Shown: positions 10,239 through 18,405 of the stretch, piece by piece
Numbering within the stretch: position 1 is the stretch's first letter
How the letters are laid out: each line of letters opens with the position of its first letter
Assembly (NCBI RefSeq): GCF_006974125.1
Contig: NZ_CP037858.1
Coordinates: 1,054,001 to 1,118,000, forward strand
Direction: 5' to 3'
Length of the DNA stretch: 64,000 nucleotides
Source of the DNA: Stenotrophomonas maltophilia
GTDB taxonomy: Bacteria > Pseudomonadota > Gammaproteobacteria > Xanthomonadales > Xanthomonadaceae
Position numbers and translations under genes: made by a program
Notes under the pieces: generated by a model
What the model saw: only the letters and a program-made list of their open reading frames with translations
What the model was told of the DNA's origin: nothing
Databases searched by the model: none

Positions 10239-10263
10239 GATCACGCAGGAACGACACAAATCC

Positions 10264-10300
10264 CAAAGAAAAACGCCCTCGAAGCAGGACTTCGAAGGCG
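10264..10300 (-). terminator. Intrinsic terminator after the initiator tRNAs
   Basis: On the minus strand CGCCTTCGAAG, loop TCCTG, CTTCGAGGGCG (11 bp with one G-T pair) is followed by TTTTTC. It starts 12 nt after the CCA end of tRNA-fMet copy 1 and should release the tRNA precursor. Readthrough would feed rimP-nusA-infB. Confidence 0.88.
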
Positions 10301-10311
10301 ATCTCTTTACT

Positions 10312-10388
10312 TGGTAGCGGGGGCAGGATTTGAACCTGCGACCTTCGGGTTATGAGCCCGACGAGCTGCCAGACTGCTCCACCCCGCA
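10312..10388 (-). tRNA. Initiator tRNA-fMet (CAT), copy 1
   Basis: A 77-nt cloverleaf with encoded CCA. The anticodon stem-loop TCGGG-CTCATAA-CCCGA carries the three consecutive G-C pairs that mark initiator tRNAs. Positions 1 and 72 are both T and therefore unpaired, as expected for an initiator, although the pair differs from the C1-A72 of E. coli. The sequence is identical to copy 2, 82 nt upstream on the minus strand. Confidence 0.97.
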
Positions 10389-10470
10389 TCAGAAGCGGAA
10401 TTATGAGTGATAGCTTCAAAACATGCAAGCCCTCCCTCATTCATCAACCCGGTTGGCGCCGGTTCGATGT

Positions 10471-10547
10471 TGGTAGCGGGGGCAGGATTTGAACCTGCGA
10501 CCTTCGGGTTATGAGCCCGACGAGCTGCCAGACTGCTCCACCCCGCA
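10471..10547 (-). tRNA. Initiator tRNA-fMet (CAT), copy 2
   Basis: The same 77-nt sequence as copy 1, including the GGG/CCC anticodon stem, the 1-72 mismatch and the encoded CCA. It is the promoter-proximal copy, about 90 nt downstream of the predicted start site of the promoter at 10643-10671. The two copies are separated by an 82-nt spacer without a clear terminator and are probably cut from one precursor. Confidence 0.97.
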
Positions 10548-10642
10548 CCGGAAGTGTTTGAACTGCTGCCCTGCTCTTTCGAGGAGGGCTACCGCAACGA
10601 TGTTCTGGCTGAACCGCTGCAGTGACAACTCAGGCTGCGCAT

Positions 10643-10671
10643 ATTACACGAATCGCGCAGCTTTGTGTCAA
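10643..10671 (-). promoter_or_regulatory. Strong sigma70-type promoter for tRNA-fMet genes
   Basis: A perfect -35 TTGACA (10666-10671) and a -10 TGTAAT (10643-10648) are separated by 17 nt on the minus strand. A GCGC-rich discriminator follows, which is usual for stable-RNA promoters under stringent control. The -35 element begins only 4 nt after the nuoN stop codon. Confidence 0.82.
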
Positions 10672-10674
10672 CTT

Positions 10675-12138
10675 TTATGCAAGATGCGCAAAAGCCTTCT
10701 GGCACCACAGCATGATCGGGTTCCAGGACAGGCCCAGGGCCAGCAGCGCCAGTGCATTCACGCCCAGCACCACGCCCAGCACGCGGTCGTTGCTGCGCGG
10801 CACGGCCTCGCCCACCGGCTCATCGAAGTACATGACCTTGATGACGCGCAGGTAGTAGAAGCAGCCGACCACGGCGCACAGCACGCCGAGGATGGCCAGC
10901 CACAGCAGGCCGCCATTGACGGCTGCGCCCAGCACCGCCAGCTTGGTCCAGAAGCCCAGGAACGGCGGGATGCCGGCCAGCGACGCCATGATGCACAGCA
11001 CCAGGCCGGCCATCCACGGGTTGCGGGCGTTCAGGCCCTTGAAGTCCTCGATGTTCTCGGCTTCAAAGCCGGCACGCGACAGCGCGATGATCGCGCCGAA
11101 GGCGGCGGTGGACATGATGGCGTAGGCCAGTGCGTAGAACAGCGCAGCGGCATAGCCCTGCGCGCCACCACCGGCGATGCCCATCAGCAGGAAGCCGATG
11201 TGCGAGACGGTGGAGAACGCCAGCATGCGCTTGAGGTTGCTCTGCGCGATGGCCATCAGGTTGCCGATGACCAGCGAGACCGCGGCCAGGCCGGCAATCA
11301 GCAGCTGCAGTTCGGTCGACAGCGGACCCACGCCCATTTCCAGCAGGCGGTAGGCCATGCCGAAGGCGGCCAGCTTCGGCGCCGAGCTGATGAACAGTGC
11401 GATCGGTGCCGGGGCACCCTGGTACACGTCCGGCAGCCACATGTGGAACGGCGCGGCACCCAGCTTGAAGGCGACGCCGGCGATCATGAACACCGCACCG
11501 GTGATCAGCAGCACGCGCTCTTCCGAGTGCGGGATGGCGTCACGGATGACGTCCAGATGCAGGCTGCCGGTGGCGCCGTAGATCAGCGACATGCCGTACA
11601 GCAGCAGGCCCGAGGCCAGCGAGCCGAGCACGATGTACTTCATCGCCGCCTCGGAGGCCAGGCCGTTCTCGCGGTTGCTGGCGACCAGGGCGTAGGAGCA
11701 CAGCGCCAGCAGTTCCAGGCCCAGGTAGACCATCAGCAGGCTGCCGGCCGAAACCAGGATCATCATGCCGGCGGTGCCGAACAGGATCAGCACCGGGATC
11801 TCGCCCTGGAACAGGTTGCGGTCACGCAGGTAGCGCCAGCCATAGACCAGGGTCAGGCCGCTGAGCAGCACGATCCCGGTCTTCATCACGTCCGCGGCGG
11901 TATCGCGCACGAACATGCCATGGAAGACCTCCCCCTGTCCGCCCACGCCGGTGGCCAGCATGAACAGCACCACGGCCAGCGCAGCGAGCGAGAACAGGTG
12001 GGTGACGATCTTGTTCCGGTTGCTGACGAACAGGTCGAGGATCATCAGGGCGAAGGCGCTGCCGATCAGCACCAGCTCGGGAGCGAGCGGTGGCAGGTCA
12101 GCGGCGGTCAATGGCAGCAGCGGCGAGGTGGTCATCAT
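10675..12138 (-). CDS. nuoN: NADH-quinone oxidoreductase subunit N
   Basis: Antiporter-like membrane subunit of complex I, part of the proton-pumping arm. The product is about 487 residues with around 14 hydrophobic segments. It has the family core KLGAAPFHMWLPDVYQGAPA and LKRMLAFSTVSHIGFLLMG. A TTG at 12141 is possible, but ATG 12138 (or 12135) is better placed behind AGGA. It is the last gene of the nuo operon. No terminator separates it from the tRNA promoter. Confidence 0.97.
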   Translation of the reverse strand: MMTTSPLLPLTAADLPPLAPELVLIGSAFALMILDLFVSNRNKIVTHLFSLAALAVVLFMLATGVGGQGEVFHGMFVRDTAADVMKTGIVLLSGLTLVYGWRYLRDRNLFQGEIPVLILFGTAGMMILVSAGSLLMVYLGLELLALCSYALVASNRENGLASEAAMKYIVLGSLASGLLLYGMSLIYGATGSLHLDVIRDAIPHSEERVLLITGAVFMIAGVAFKLGAAPFHMWLPDVYQGAPAPIALFISSAPKLAAFGMAYRLLEMGVGPLSTELQLLIAGLAAVSLVIGNLMAIAQSNLKRMLAFSTVSHIGFLLMGIAGGGAQGYAAALFYALAYAIMSTAAFGAIIALSRAGFEAENIEDFKGLNARNPWMAGLVLCIMASLAGIPPFLGFWTKLAVLGAAVNGGLLWLAILGVLCAVVGCFYYLRVIKVMYFDEPVGEAVPRSNDRVLGVVLGVNALALLALGLSWNPIMLWCQKAFAHLA

Positions 12139-12150
12139 CAAATCCTGGAA

Positions 12151-13659
12151 TTACAGCAGCTTGCTGGATGCGATCTGCATCGCCAGCTTCGCGATCGAGG
12201 GCTCCATCAGGTCGGTCAGCGGCTTGGGGTAGATGCCCAGGGCCAGCACGCCGATGGCGAACACGCCCAGCACCAGCCATTCGCGGCCGTTGATGTCCTT
12301 CAGTTCGGCCACGTGGCTGTTGGCCACTTCGCCGAAGAAGATGCGCTTGTACAGCCACAGGGTGTAGGCGGCGCCGATGATCAGGGTGGTGGCCGCACCC
12401 AGTGCGATCCACGGATTACGCTGGAAGGCCGACAGGATGACCATGAACTCGCCGACGAAACCGCTGGTGCCCGGCAGGCCCGCATTGGCCATGAAGAACA
12501 GCATGGCGAAGGTGGCGAACCACGGCATCACATTGACCACGCCGCCGTAATCGGCGATGCGGCGGCTGTGCATGCGGTCGTACAGCACGCCGACGCAGGA
12601 GAACATCGCACCGGACACGAAGCCGTGCGAGATCATCTGCACCATGGCGCCCTGCAGGCCCAGGCGGGCCGCATCGGCATTGCCGGCTTCACGCACCAGC
12701 CACAGGGCGATGAAGGTGCCCAGGGTGACGAAGCCCATGTGCGCGATCGACGAATAGGCGATCAGCTTCTTCATGTCGTCCTGCACCAGGGCGACCAGGC
12801 CGACGTAGATCACCGCGATCAGCGACAGCGCGATCACCAGCCAGGCCCATTCCTGCGACGCGTCCGGGACGATCGGCAGGTTGAAGCGCAGGAAGCCGTA
12901 GCCACCGATCTTCAGGGCGATGGCGGCCAGGATCACCGAACCGGCGGTCGGCGCTTCCACGTGGGCGTCCGGCAGCCAGGTGTGGACCGGGAACATCGGC
13001 ACCTTGACCGCGAAGGCGATCAGGAAGGCGAAGAAGATCCAGGTCTGCTCCTTGGCCGACAGCGGCAGCGCGTACAGGTCGGCCAGCTGGAAGCTGCCGC
13101 CCTTCATGTACAGGTAGATCAGCGCCACCAGCATCAGCACCGAGCCGAGGAAGGTGTACAGGAAGAACTTCAGCGCAGCGTAGATGCGGCGCGGGCCGCC
13201 CCAGACACCGATGATCAGGAACATCGGGATCAGCATGGCTTCGAAGAACACGTAGAACAGCATCGCGTCCGTCGCGGCGAAGATGCCGACGGTGACGCCT
13301 TCCAGGATCAGGAAGGCGGCCACGTACTGGTTCACGCGCTTGTCGATGGCGCTCCAGGCACCGATCAGGGCAAGCACGCTGACCAGGGTGGTCAGCAGGA
13401 TCAGCGCCACGGCAATGCCGTCCACGCCCAGGTTGTAGCCGATCTTGTACGCCGGGATCCAGGCATGGGTCTCGACGAACTGCAGACCGTCGATGCCCGC
13501 GTTGTAGCCGCTCAGCAGCGAGAGGCTTGCAACGAAGGTGAGCACCGCGACGCCCAGCGACGCCCAGCGGGCAGTCTGTGCATCACGGATCGCAAGGATC
13601 AGGGCGCCACCGATGATCGGCAGCCAGATGAGGACACTGAGTAGAGGCCAGTTCGACAC
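12151..13659 (-). CDS. nuoM: NADH-quinone oxidoreductase subunit M
   Basis: Antiporter-like proton-translocating subunit of complex I in the inner membrane. The product is 502 residues with about 14 transmembrane helices. The conserved FAVKVPMFPVHTWLPDAHVEAP and DDMKKLIAYSSIAHMGFVTLG blocks carry the channel Lys and His residues. The start is GTG 13659 (MSNWPLLSVL). It lies between nuoL and nuoN with short spacers. Confidence 0.98.
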   Translation of the reverse strand: MSNWPLLSVLIWLPIIGGALILAIRDAQTARWASLGVAVLTFVASLSLLSGYNAGIDGLQFVETHAWIPAYKIGYNLGVDGIAVALILLTTLVSVLALIGAWSAIDKRVNQYVAAFLILEGVTVGIFAATDAMLFYVFFEAMLIPMFLIIGVWGGPRRIYAALKFFLYTFLGSVLMLVALIYLYMKGGSFQLADLYALPLSAKEQTWIFFAFLIAFAVKVPMFPVHTWLPDAHVEAPTAGSVILAAIALKIGGYGFLRFNLPIVPDASQEWAWLVIALSLIAVIYVGLVALVQDDMKKLIAYSSIAHMGFVTLGTFIALWLVREAGNADAARLGLQGAMVQMISHGFVSGAMFSCVGVLYDRMHSRRIADYGGVVNVMPWFATFAMLFFMANAGLPGTSGFVGEFMVILSAFQRNPWIALGAATTLIIGAAYTLWLYKRIFFGEVANSHVAELKDINGREWLVLGVFAIGVLALGIYPKPLTDLMEPSIAKLAMQIASSKLL

Positions 13660-13682
13660 GTCTTCTTATTCCGTACAGGTCA

Positions 13683-15842
13683 TCAACGCAGGTAATGCAT
13701 CAGCACGCCCAGCAGGGCAATCAGGCCGATGATCATCGCGAAGGCGTAGTGATAGAGGAAACCGGATTGGGTACGACGCAGCACGCCGGCTGCAACGTCC
13801 ACAACACGTGCCGAGAGATTGACCACGCCGTCGACGATGTTGCTGTCGATCCAGCGCGAGACCTTGCCCAGCTTGACGCTGCCACCGGCAAAGCCATCGA
13901 TCCACAGCTTGTCGAAGCCGTACTTGTTTTCCAGCACCGAAACGATCGGGGCGAAGGTCTTGCGCGCCTTGCCCGACAGGTCCGGCTTCCACAGGTAGAA
14001 CAACGCGGCCAGCAGGAAGCCCGCCAGGGTGAGCCAGAACGGCGGCAGCATCATGCCGTGCAGCGCGAACGCGACCGGGCCATGGAACTCTTCACCCAGG
14101 AACGCGACGGTGTTCTTGGCCGGATCGTAGAAGTCGACGATGCCGGTAAAGAACGTCTGTGCCTGGCCCTTGATCGCCTCGTGCGCATGGTGGCCGGCCC
14201 AGTCGGTGCCGTGCAGCATCGGACCGATGCTGAAGAAACCGATGGCGATCGACGGGATGGCCAGCAGGATCAGCGGCAGGGTCACCACCCACGGGGTTTC
14301 GTGCGGCTCATGCGGACCGTGGCCATGGCCGTGGTCATCATGGGCATCGGCATGGTGCGCATCTGCGGCATGGTGATCGTCATGGCCGTGGCCATGGTCA
14401 TCATGCGCGTCACGGAAGCGCTCCTTGCCATGGAAGGTCATGAACAGCAGGCGGAAGCTGTAGAAGCTGGTCACCAGCACGCCACCCAGCACCGCCCAGT
14501 AGCCATAGGTGGCCACCCAGCTGTTCTGCATGTGGGCGTGGATCTCGGCCGCCTCGATGATGGTGTCCTTCGAGTAGAAGCCGGAGAAGAACGGCGTGCC
14601 GACCAGGGCAAGCGTGCCGATCCACATGGTGACGAAGGTGATCGGCATGTACTTGCGCAGGCCGCCCATCTTGCGCATGTCCTGCTCGTGGTGCATCGCG
14701 ATGATGACCGAACCGGCGCCCAGGAACAGCAGGGCCTTGAAGAAGGCGTGGGTCATCAGGTGGAACACGGCGGCCGAGTAGGCCGACACGCCCAGGGCGA
14801 CGGTCATGTAGCCCAGCTGCGACAGCGTGGAGTACGCGACGACGCGCTTGATGTCGTTCTGCACGATGCCGATCAGGCCGGTGAAGAACGCGGTGGTGGC
14901 ACCGATGAACAGCACGAAGTTCAGCGCGGTCTGCGACAGCTCGAACAGCGGCGACATGCGGGTGACCATGAAGATACCGGCGGTCACCATCGTCGCGGCG
15001 TGGATCAGTGCCGAGATCGGGGTCGGGCCTTCCATCGAGTCCGGCAGCCACACGTGCAGCGGGACCTGGGCCGACTTGCCCATGGCGCCGATGAACAGGC
15101 AGATGCAGATGACGGTGGCGATCGACCAGATCACCGGCTCGTTCAGCAGCTGCATGCCCAGGATGGTGCCGTCCCAGATCTGCAGCTGGGCGCGCGGGTC
15201 AGCCAGCATGCCGGCCTGCGAGAACACCTGCGAGTAGTCCAGGGTGCCGAACACCCACAGCACGCCGGCGATGCCCAGCAGGAAGCCGAAGTCACCGACG
15301 CGGTTGACCAGGAACGCCTTCATGTTGGCGAAGATCGCGGTCGGGCGCTTGAACCAGAAGCCGATCAGCAGGTACGACACCAGGCCCACCGCTTCCCAGC
15401 CGAAGAACAGCTGCAGGAAGTTGTTGCTCATCACCAGGGTGAGCATCGAGAAGGTGAACAGCGAGATGTAGCTGAAGAACCGCTGGTAGCCCGGATCGTC
15501 CTGCATGTAGCCGATCGTGTAGATGTGGACCAGCAGCGACACGAAGGTCACCACCACCATCATCATCGCGGTCAGCTTGTCGACCATGAAGCCGACATGG
15601 GCCGAATACTGGCCAACCTCGAAGAACGTGTAGATGTTCTGGTTGAACGGCTGCGCGCCGCCCCACATCAGCTGGTAGAACGTGTACATCGACAGGCCGC
15701 AGGCTATCGCGACGCCGAGGATGGTGATGGTCTGCGCGCCGAAGCGCTTGACCTGGCGACCGAACAGGCCGGCGATGATGCTGCCGAACAGCGGTGCAAG
15801 CACCACTGCGATCAACAGACTCTTGGAGAGAGTGATTTCCAT
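13683..15842 (-). CDS. nuoL: NADH-quinone oxidoreductase subunit L
   Basis: Distal antiporter-like subunit of complex I. It also has the long lateral amphipathic helix region along the membrane arm. The 719 residues exceed the E. coli length (about 613). Core motifs include KSAQVPLHVWLPDSMEGPTP and DIKRVVAYSTLSQLGYM. Part of the extra length is an insertion of about 40 residues (475-515) made almost entirely of His, Asp, Gly and Ala (HDDHGHGHDDHH and HADAHDDHGHGHGPHEPHE), between two hydrophobic segments. Such a loop could bind metal. I do not know a role for it. The start is ATG 15842, seven bases after nuoK. Confidence 0.97.
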   Translation of the reverse strand: MEITLSKSLLIAVVLAPLFGSIIAGLFGRQVKRFGAQTITILGVAIACGLSMYTFYQLMWGGAQPFNQNIYTFFEVGQYSAHVGFMVDKLTAMMMVVVTFVSLLVHIYTIGYMQDDPGYQRFFSYISLFTFSMLTLVMSNNFLQLFFGWEAVGLVSYLLIGFWFKRPTAIFANMKAFLVNRVGDFGFLLGIAGVLWVFGTLDYSQVFSQAGMLADPRAQLQIWDGTILGMQLLNEPVIWSIATVICICLFIGAMGKSAQVPLHVWLPDSMEGPTPISALIHAATMVTAGIFMVTRMSPLFELSQTALNFVLFIGATTAFFTGLIGIVQNDIKRVVAYSTLSQLGYMTVALGVSAYSAAVFHLMTHAFFKALLFLGAGSVIIAMHHEQDMRKMGGLRKYMPITFVTMWIGTLALVGTPFFSGFYSKDTIIEAAEIHAHMQNSWVATYGYWAVLGGVLVTSFYSFRLLFMTFHGKERFRDAHDDHGHGHDDHHAADAHHADAHDDHGHGHGPHEPHETPWVVTLPLILLAIPSIAIGFFSIGPMLHGTDWAGHHAHEAIKGQAQTFFTGIVDFYDPAKNTVAFLGEEFHGPVAFALHGMMLPPFWLTLAGFLLAALFYLWKPDLSGKARKTFAPIVSVLENKYGFDKLWIDGFAGGSVKLGKVSRWIDSNIVDGVVNLSARVVDVAAGVLRRTQSGFLYHYAFAMIIGLIALLGVLMHYLR

Positions 15843-15849
15843 CTGTGGA

Positions 15850-16155
15850 TCAGCCCTTCAGCGAATCGACTTCGCCGACATTGATCGTGCGGCGGGTACG
15901 GAACAGGGTCACCAGGATCGCCAGGCCGATGGCGGCTTCCGCGGCGGCGACGGTCAGGATGAAGAACACGAACAGCTGGCCGGACGGATCGCCCAGCTGA
16001 CGCGAGAAGCCGACGAAATTGATGTTCACCGACAGCAGCATCAGCTCGATCGACATCAGCAGGACGATGACGTTCTTCCGGTTGAGGAAGATGCCGGCCA
16101 GGCTGATGGCGAACAGCACCGCGCCAAGCGCAAGCATGTGGCCAAGGGTAATCAC
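15850..16155 (-). CDS. nuoK: NADH-quinone oxidoreductase subunit K
   Basis: Small three-helix membrane subunit of complex I. The 101 residues carry [21 protein letters not shown], whose buried Glu belongs to the proton path. The start is GTG 16155, whose GTGA overlaps the nuoJ stop by four bases, so translation is probably coupled to nuoJ. Confidence 0.98.
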   Translation of the reverse strand: MITLGHMLALGAVLFAISLAGIFLNRKNVIVLLMSIELMLLSVNINFVGFSRQLGDPSGQLFVFFILTVAAAEAAIGLAILVTLFRTRRTINVGEVDSLKG

Positions 16156-16808
16156 GGCTGGGTCTCCTCGCCGGTGGCCGGCTTGCTGTTGCTGTGCACG
16201 ACCGGTGCTTCGGCACCCATCTTGACCATGCGCAGGCGCTGGTCGGCCTTGACCATGGTCTGCTCGCCCGGGTTCTGGCTCTTCACGCCGGTACGGCGAC
16301 GCAGGGTCAGCATCACGGCGGCGACCACGGCCACGGTCAGGATGACGGCGGCGAACTCGAACGGCAGCAGGTATTCGGTGAACAGCGTGCGCGCCAGCCA
16401 GGTGACGTTGGAGCTGTCGGCAGCGACCGCAGCGGCGTTGTCGGCCGGGAACGGGGTGACCGCCCTGCCCTTCACGCCGATCAGGATCAGCATCTGCACC
16501 AGCATCGCCACCGCCACGATCAGACCGACCGGCAGGTAGCGCACCCAGCCTTCACGCATCTTGGTGGGGTCGATGTCCAGCATCATCACCACGAACAGGA
16601 ACAGCACCATCACCGCGCCGACGTAGACCAGCACCAGCGCCACGCCGAGGAACTCGGCGCCCACCAGCAGCCACACGCAGGCAATGGAGAAGAAGGTCAG
16701 CACCAGGCACAGCACTGCATGCACCGGGTTGCGCACGCTGATCACCGCACCGGCCGAAACCGTTGCCGCGATGGCGAACACCCAGAAAGCGATATTTACC
16801 CAATCCAT
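16152..16808 (-). CDS. nuoJ: NADH-quinone oxidoreductase subunit J
   Basis: Five-helix membrane subunit of complex I. It contains [22 protein letters not shown] and the [20 protein letters not shown] segment that lines the E-channel. The 218 residues include a polar C-terminal tail of about 50 residues after the last helix. The start is ATG 16808. It overlaps nuoK by four bases. Confidence 0.97.
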   Translation of the reverse strand: MDWVNIAFWVFAIAATVSAGAVISVRNPVHAVLCLVLTFFSIACVWLLVGAEFLGVALVLVYVGAVMVLFLFVVMMLDIDPTKMREGWVRYLPVGLIVAVAMLVQMLILIGVKGRAVTPFPADNAAAVAADSSNVTWLARTLFTEYLLPFEFAAVILTVAVVAAVMLTLRRRTGVKSQNPGEQTMVKADQRLRMVKMGAEAPVVHSNSKPATGEETQP

Positions 16809-16817
16809 CTCTCGACC

Positions 16818-17306
16818 TCAGCGGTAAGCGGCATCGGCGGCACGACGCTCGGCGATCTCGTTTTCGAGACGATCGCCAAGGGCCAGCAGCTGCGGCTTGG
16901 TAACGATGTTTTCGCCACGGTTCTCGAAGTGGTACTCGAGGATGTGGGTTTCGACGATCGAGTCCACCGGGCAGCTTTCTTCGCAGAAGCCGCAGAAGAT
17001 GCACTTGAACAGGTCGATGTCGTAGCGGGTGGTGCGGCGGGTGCCGTCCTCGCGCTTGGCCGAGTCGATGGTGATGGCCAGGGCCGGGCACACCGCTTCG
17101 CACAGCTTGCAGGCAATGCAGCGCTCTTCGCCGTTGGGATAACGACGCAGCGCGTGCAGGCCACGGAAGCGCGGCGACTGCGGGAACTTCTCCATCGGGT
17201 ACATCATCGTGTACTTCGGCTTGAAGCTGTACTTCAGCGTCAGCCAGAGGCCCGCCAGCAGTTCGAGCAGCAGCAGGCTCTTGAAGTAATGGGTAATCCT
17301 GTTCAT
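16818..17306 (-). CDS. nuoI: NADH-quinone oxidoreductase subunit I
   Basis: Peripheral-arm subunit with two 4Fe-4S clusters (N6a and N6b) that pass electrons to NuoB. Two ferredoxin motifs are visible, [12 protein letters not shown] and [12 protein letters not shown]. The product is 162 residues. I chose ATG 17306 (MNRITHYFK) rather than the GTG one codon upstream, matching homologues. It follows nuoH closely. Confidence 0.98.
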   Translation of the reverse strand: MNRITHYFKSLLLLELLAGLWLTLKYSFKPKYTMMYPMEKFPQSPRFRGLHALRRYPNGEERCIACKLCEAVCPALAITIDSAKREDGTRRTTRYDIDLFKCIFCGFCEESCPVDSIVETHILEYHFENRGENIVTKPQLLALGDRLENEIAERRAADAAYR

Positions 17307-17310
17307 CACT

Positions 17311-18405
17311 TTAGACGCCCTTTTGAATCACGCCGAAGAACACCATGACGGCGGTAACCGCGATCCACAGAATGGCCAGCGGGATGAAGACCTTCCAGCC
17401 CAGGCGCATGATCTGGTCATAGCGGAAGCGCGGGAAGCTGGCACGGAACCAGATGTAGGCACTGGCGAAGAAGAACACCTTGACGAACAGCCACGGTGCA
17501 CCGCCCTTCCAGATCCAGTCGACCAGCGGCGAGACATCGCCGAAGTTGACCCAGCCCTGGACCGGGCTCAGCCAGCCACCGAGGAAGAAGATCGAGATCA
17601 GGAAGCTGATCAGGATCATGTTCGCGTATTCGGCCAGGAAGAACAGGGCGAACGCGCCGCCGGAGTATTCGACCATGTGGCCTGCAACGATTTCCGACTC
17701 GCCTTCCACCACGTCGAACGGCGCGCGGTTGGTTTCAGCCACGCCCGACACCCAGTAGATGACGAACAGCGGGAACAGCGGCAGCAGGAACCAGTCGAAG
17801 AAGCCAGAGCTGCCAGCCTGCGCCATCACGATGTTGCTCAGGTTCAGGCTGCCGGCGGCGATCATCACGCCGACCAGGGCGAAGCCCATGGCGATTTCGT
17901 AGCTGATCATCTGCGCCGAGGCGCGCATCGCACCCAGGAACGCGTACTTCGAGTTGGACGCCCAACCGGCCAGGATGATGCCGTAGATGCCCAGCGAGGT
18001 CATCGCCAACAGGTACAGCAGGCCAGCGTTGGCGTTGGACAGCACGATCTGCGAATCGAAGGGCACCACCGACCAGGCCGCGAAAGCCGGGGCCAGGGTG
18101 ATCAGCGGCGCCAGCAGGTAGATCGCCTTGTTGGCGCTGCTCGGCTGGACCACTTCCTTGAACAGCAGTTTGAAGACGTCGGCGAAGGCCTGGAAGATGC
18201 CCATGCCCACGTACATCGGGCCGTGACGGACGTGCATCCAGCCGATCAGCTTGCGTTCCCAGACCACGTAGAAGGCCACCGAGATGATCACCGGCACGGT
18301 GATCACCAGGATCTTCAGGATGATCCAGATCAGCGCGCCGATGTCACCGAGGCCAAGCAGCCACTGGTGCAGCGGGTCGACCGCGTTCAACAGCAATTCG
18401 TTCAT
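17311..18405 (-). CDS. nuoH: NADH-quinone oxidoreductase subunit H
   Basis: Membrane subunit forming most of the quinone-binding chamber at the junction of the two arms. The 364 residues have about eight to nine helices. Signature stretches are the segment [14 protein letters not shown], the acidic loop [23 protein letters not shown] and the C-terminal [11 protein letters not shown]. The start is ATG 18405, overlapping the nuoG stop by four bases (ATGA). Confidence 0.98.
   Translation of the reverse strand: MNELLLNAVDPLHQWLLGLGDIGALIWIILKILVITVPVIISVAFYVVWERKLIGWMHVRHGPMYVGMGIFQAFADVFKLLFKEVVQPSSANKAIYLLAPLITLAPAFAAWSVVPFDSQIVLSNANAGLLYLLAMTSLGIYGIILAGWASNSKYAFLGAMRASAQMISYEIAMGFALVGVMIAAGSLNLSNIVMAQAGSSGFFDWFLLPLFPLFVIYWVSGVAETNRAPFDVVEGESEIVAGHMVEYSGGAFALFFLAEYANMILISFLISIFFLGGWLSPVQGWVNFGDVSPLVDWIWKGGAPWLFVKVFFFASAYIWFRASFPRFRYDQIMRLGWKVFIPLAILWIAVTAVMVFFGVIQKGV

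Larger units (their letters stand above)
9946..10311. other. 366-nt spacer between rimP and tRNA-fMet copy 1
   Basis: No convincing gene is present. The spacer contains the tRNA terminator (10264-10300), a long inverted repeat of the GGGGTCAGATCCC family (10199-10238), and a GC hairpin at 10015-10036 (AAAGGGCCC-GCT-GGGCCCCTTT). It must also hold the rimP leader, and perhaps a promoter for rimP if the tRNA terminator is efficient. I saw no clear -35/-10 pair. Confidence 0.6.

Noticed and set aside
10264..10547. CRISPR-like repetition
   Set aside because: The two repeated 77-nt units are initiator tRNA genes, not spaced short repeats.
10489..13644. Plus-strand open frame of about 1050 codons
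   Set aside because: It crosses a tRNA-fMet gene and is antisense to nuoN and nuoM. The product is Gln/His/Asp-rich nonsense.
13695..15884. Plus-strand His/Gln-rich open frame opposite nuoL
   Set aside because: Compositional shadow. The sense strand carries the complete NuoL motifs.
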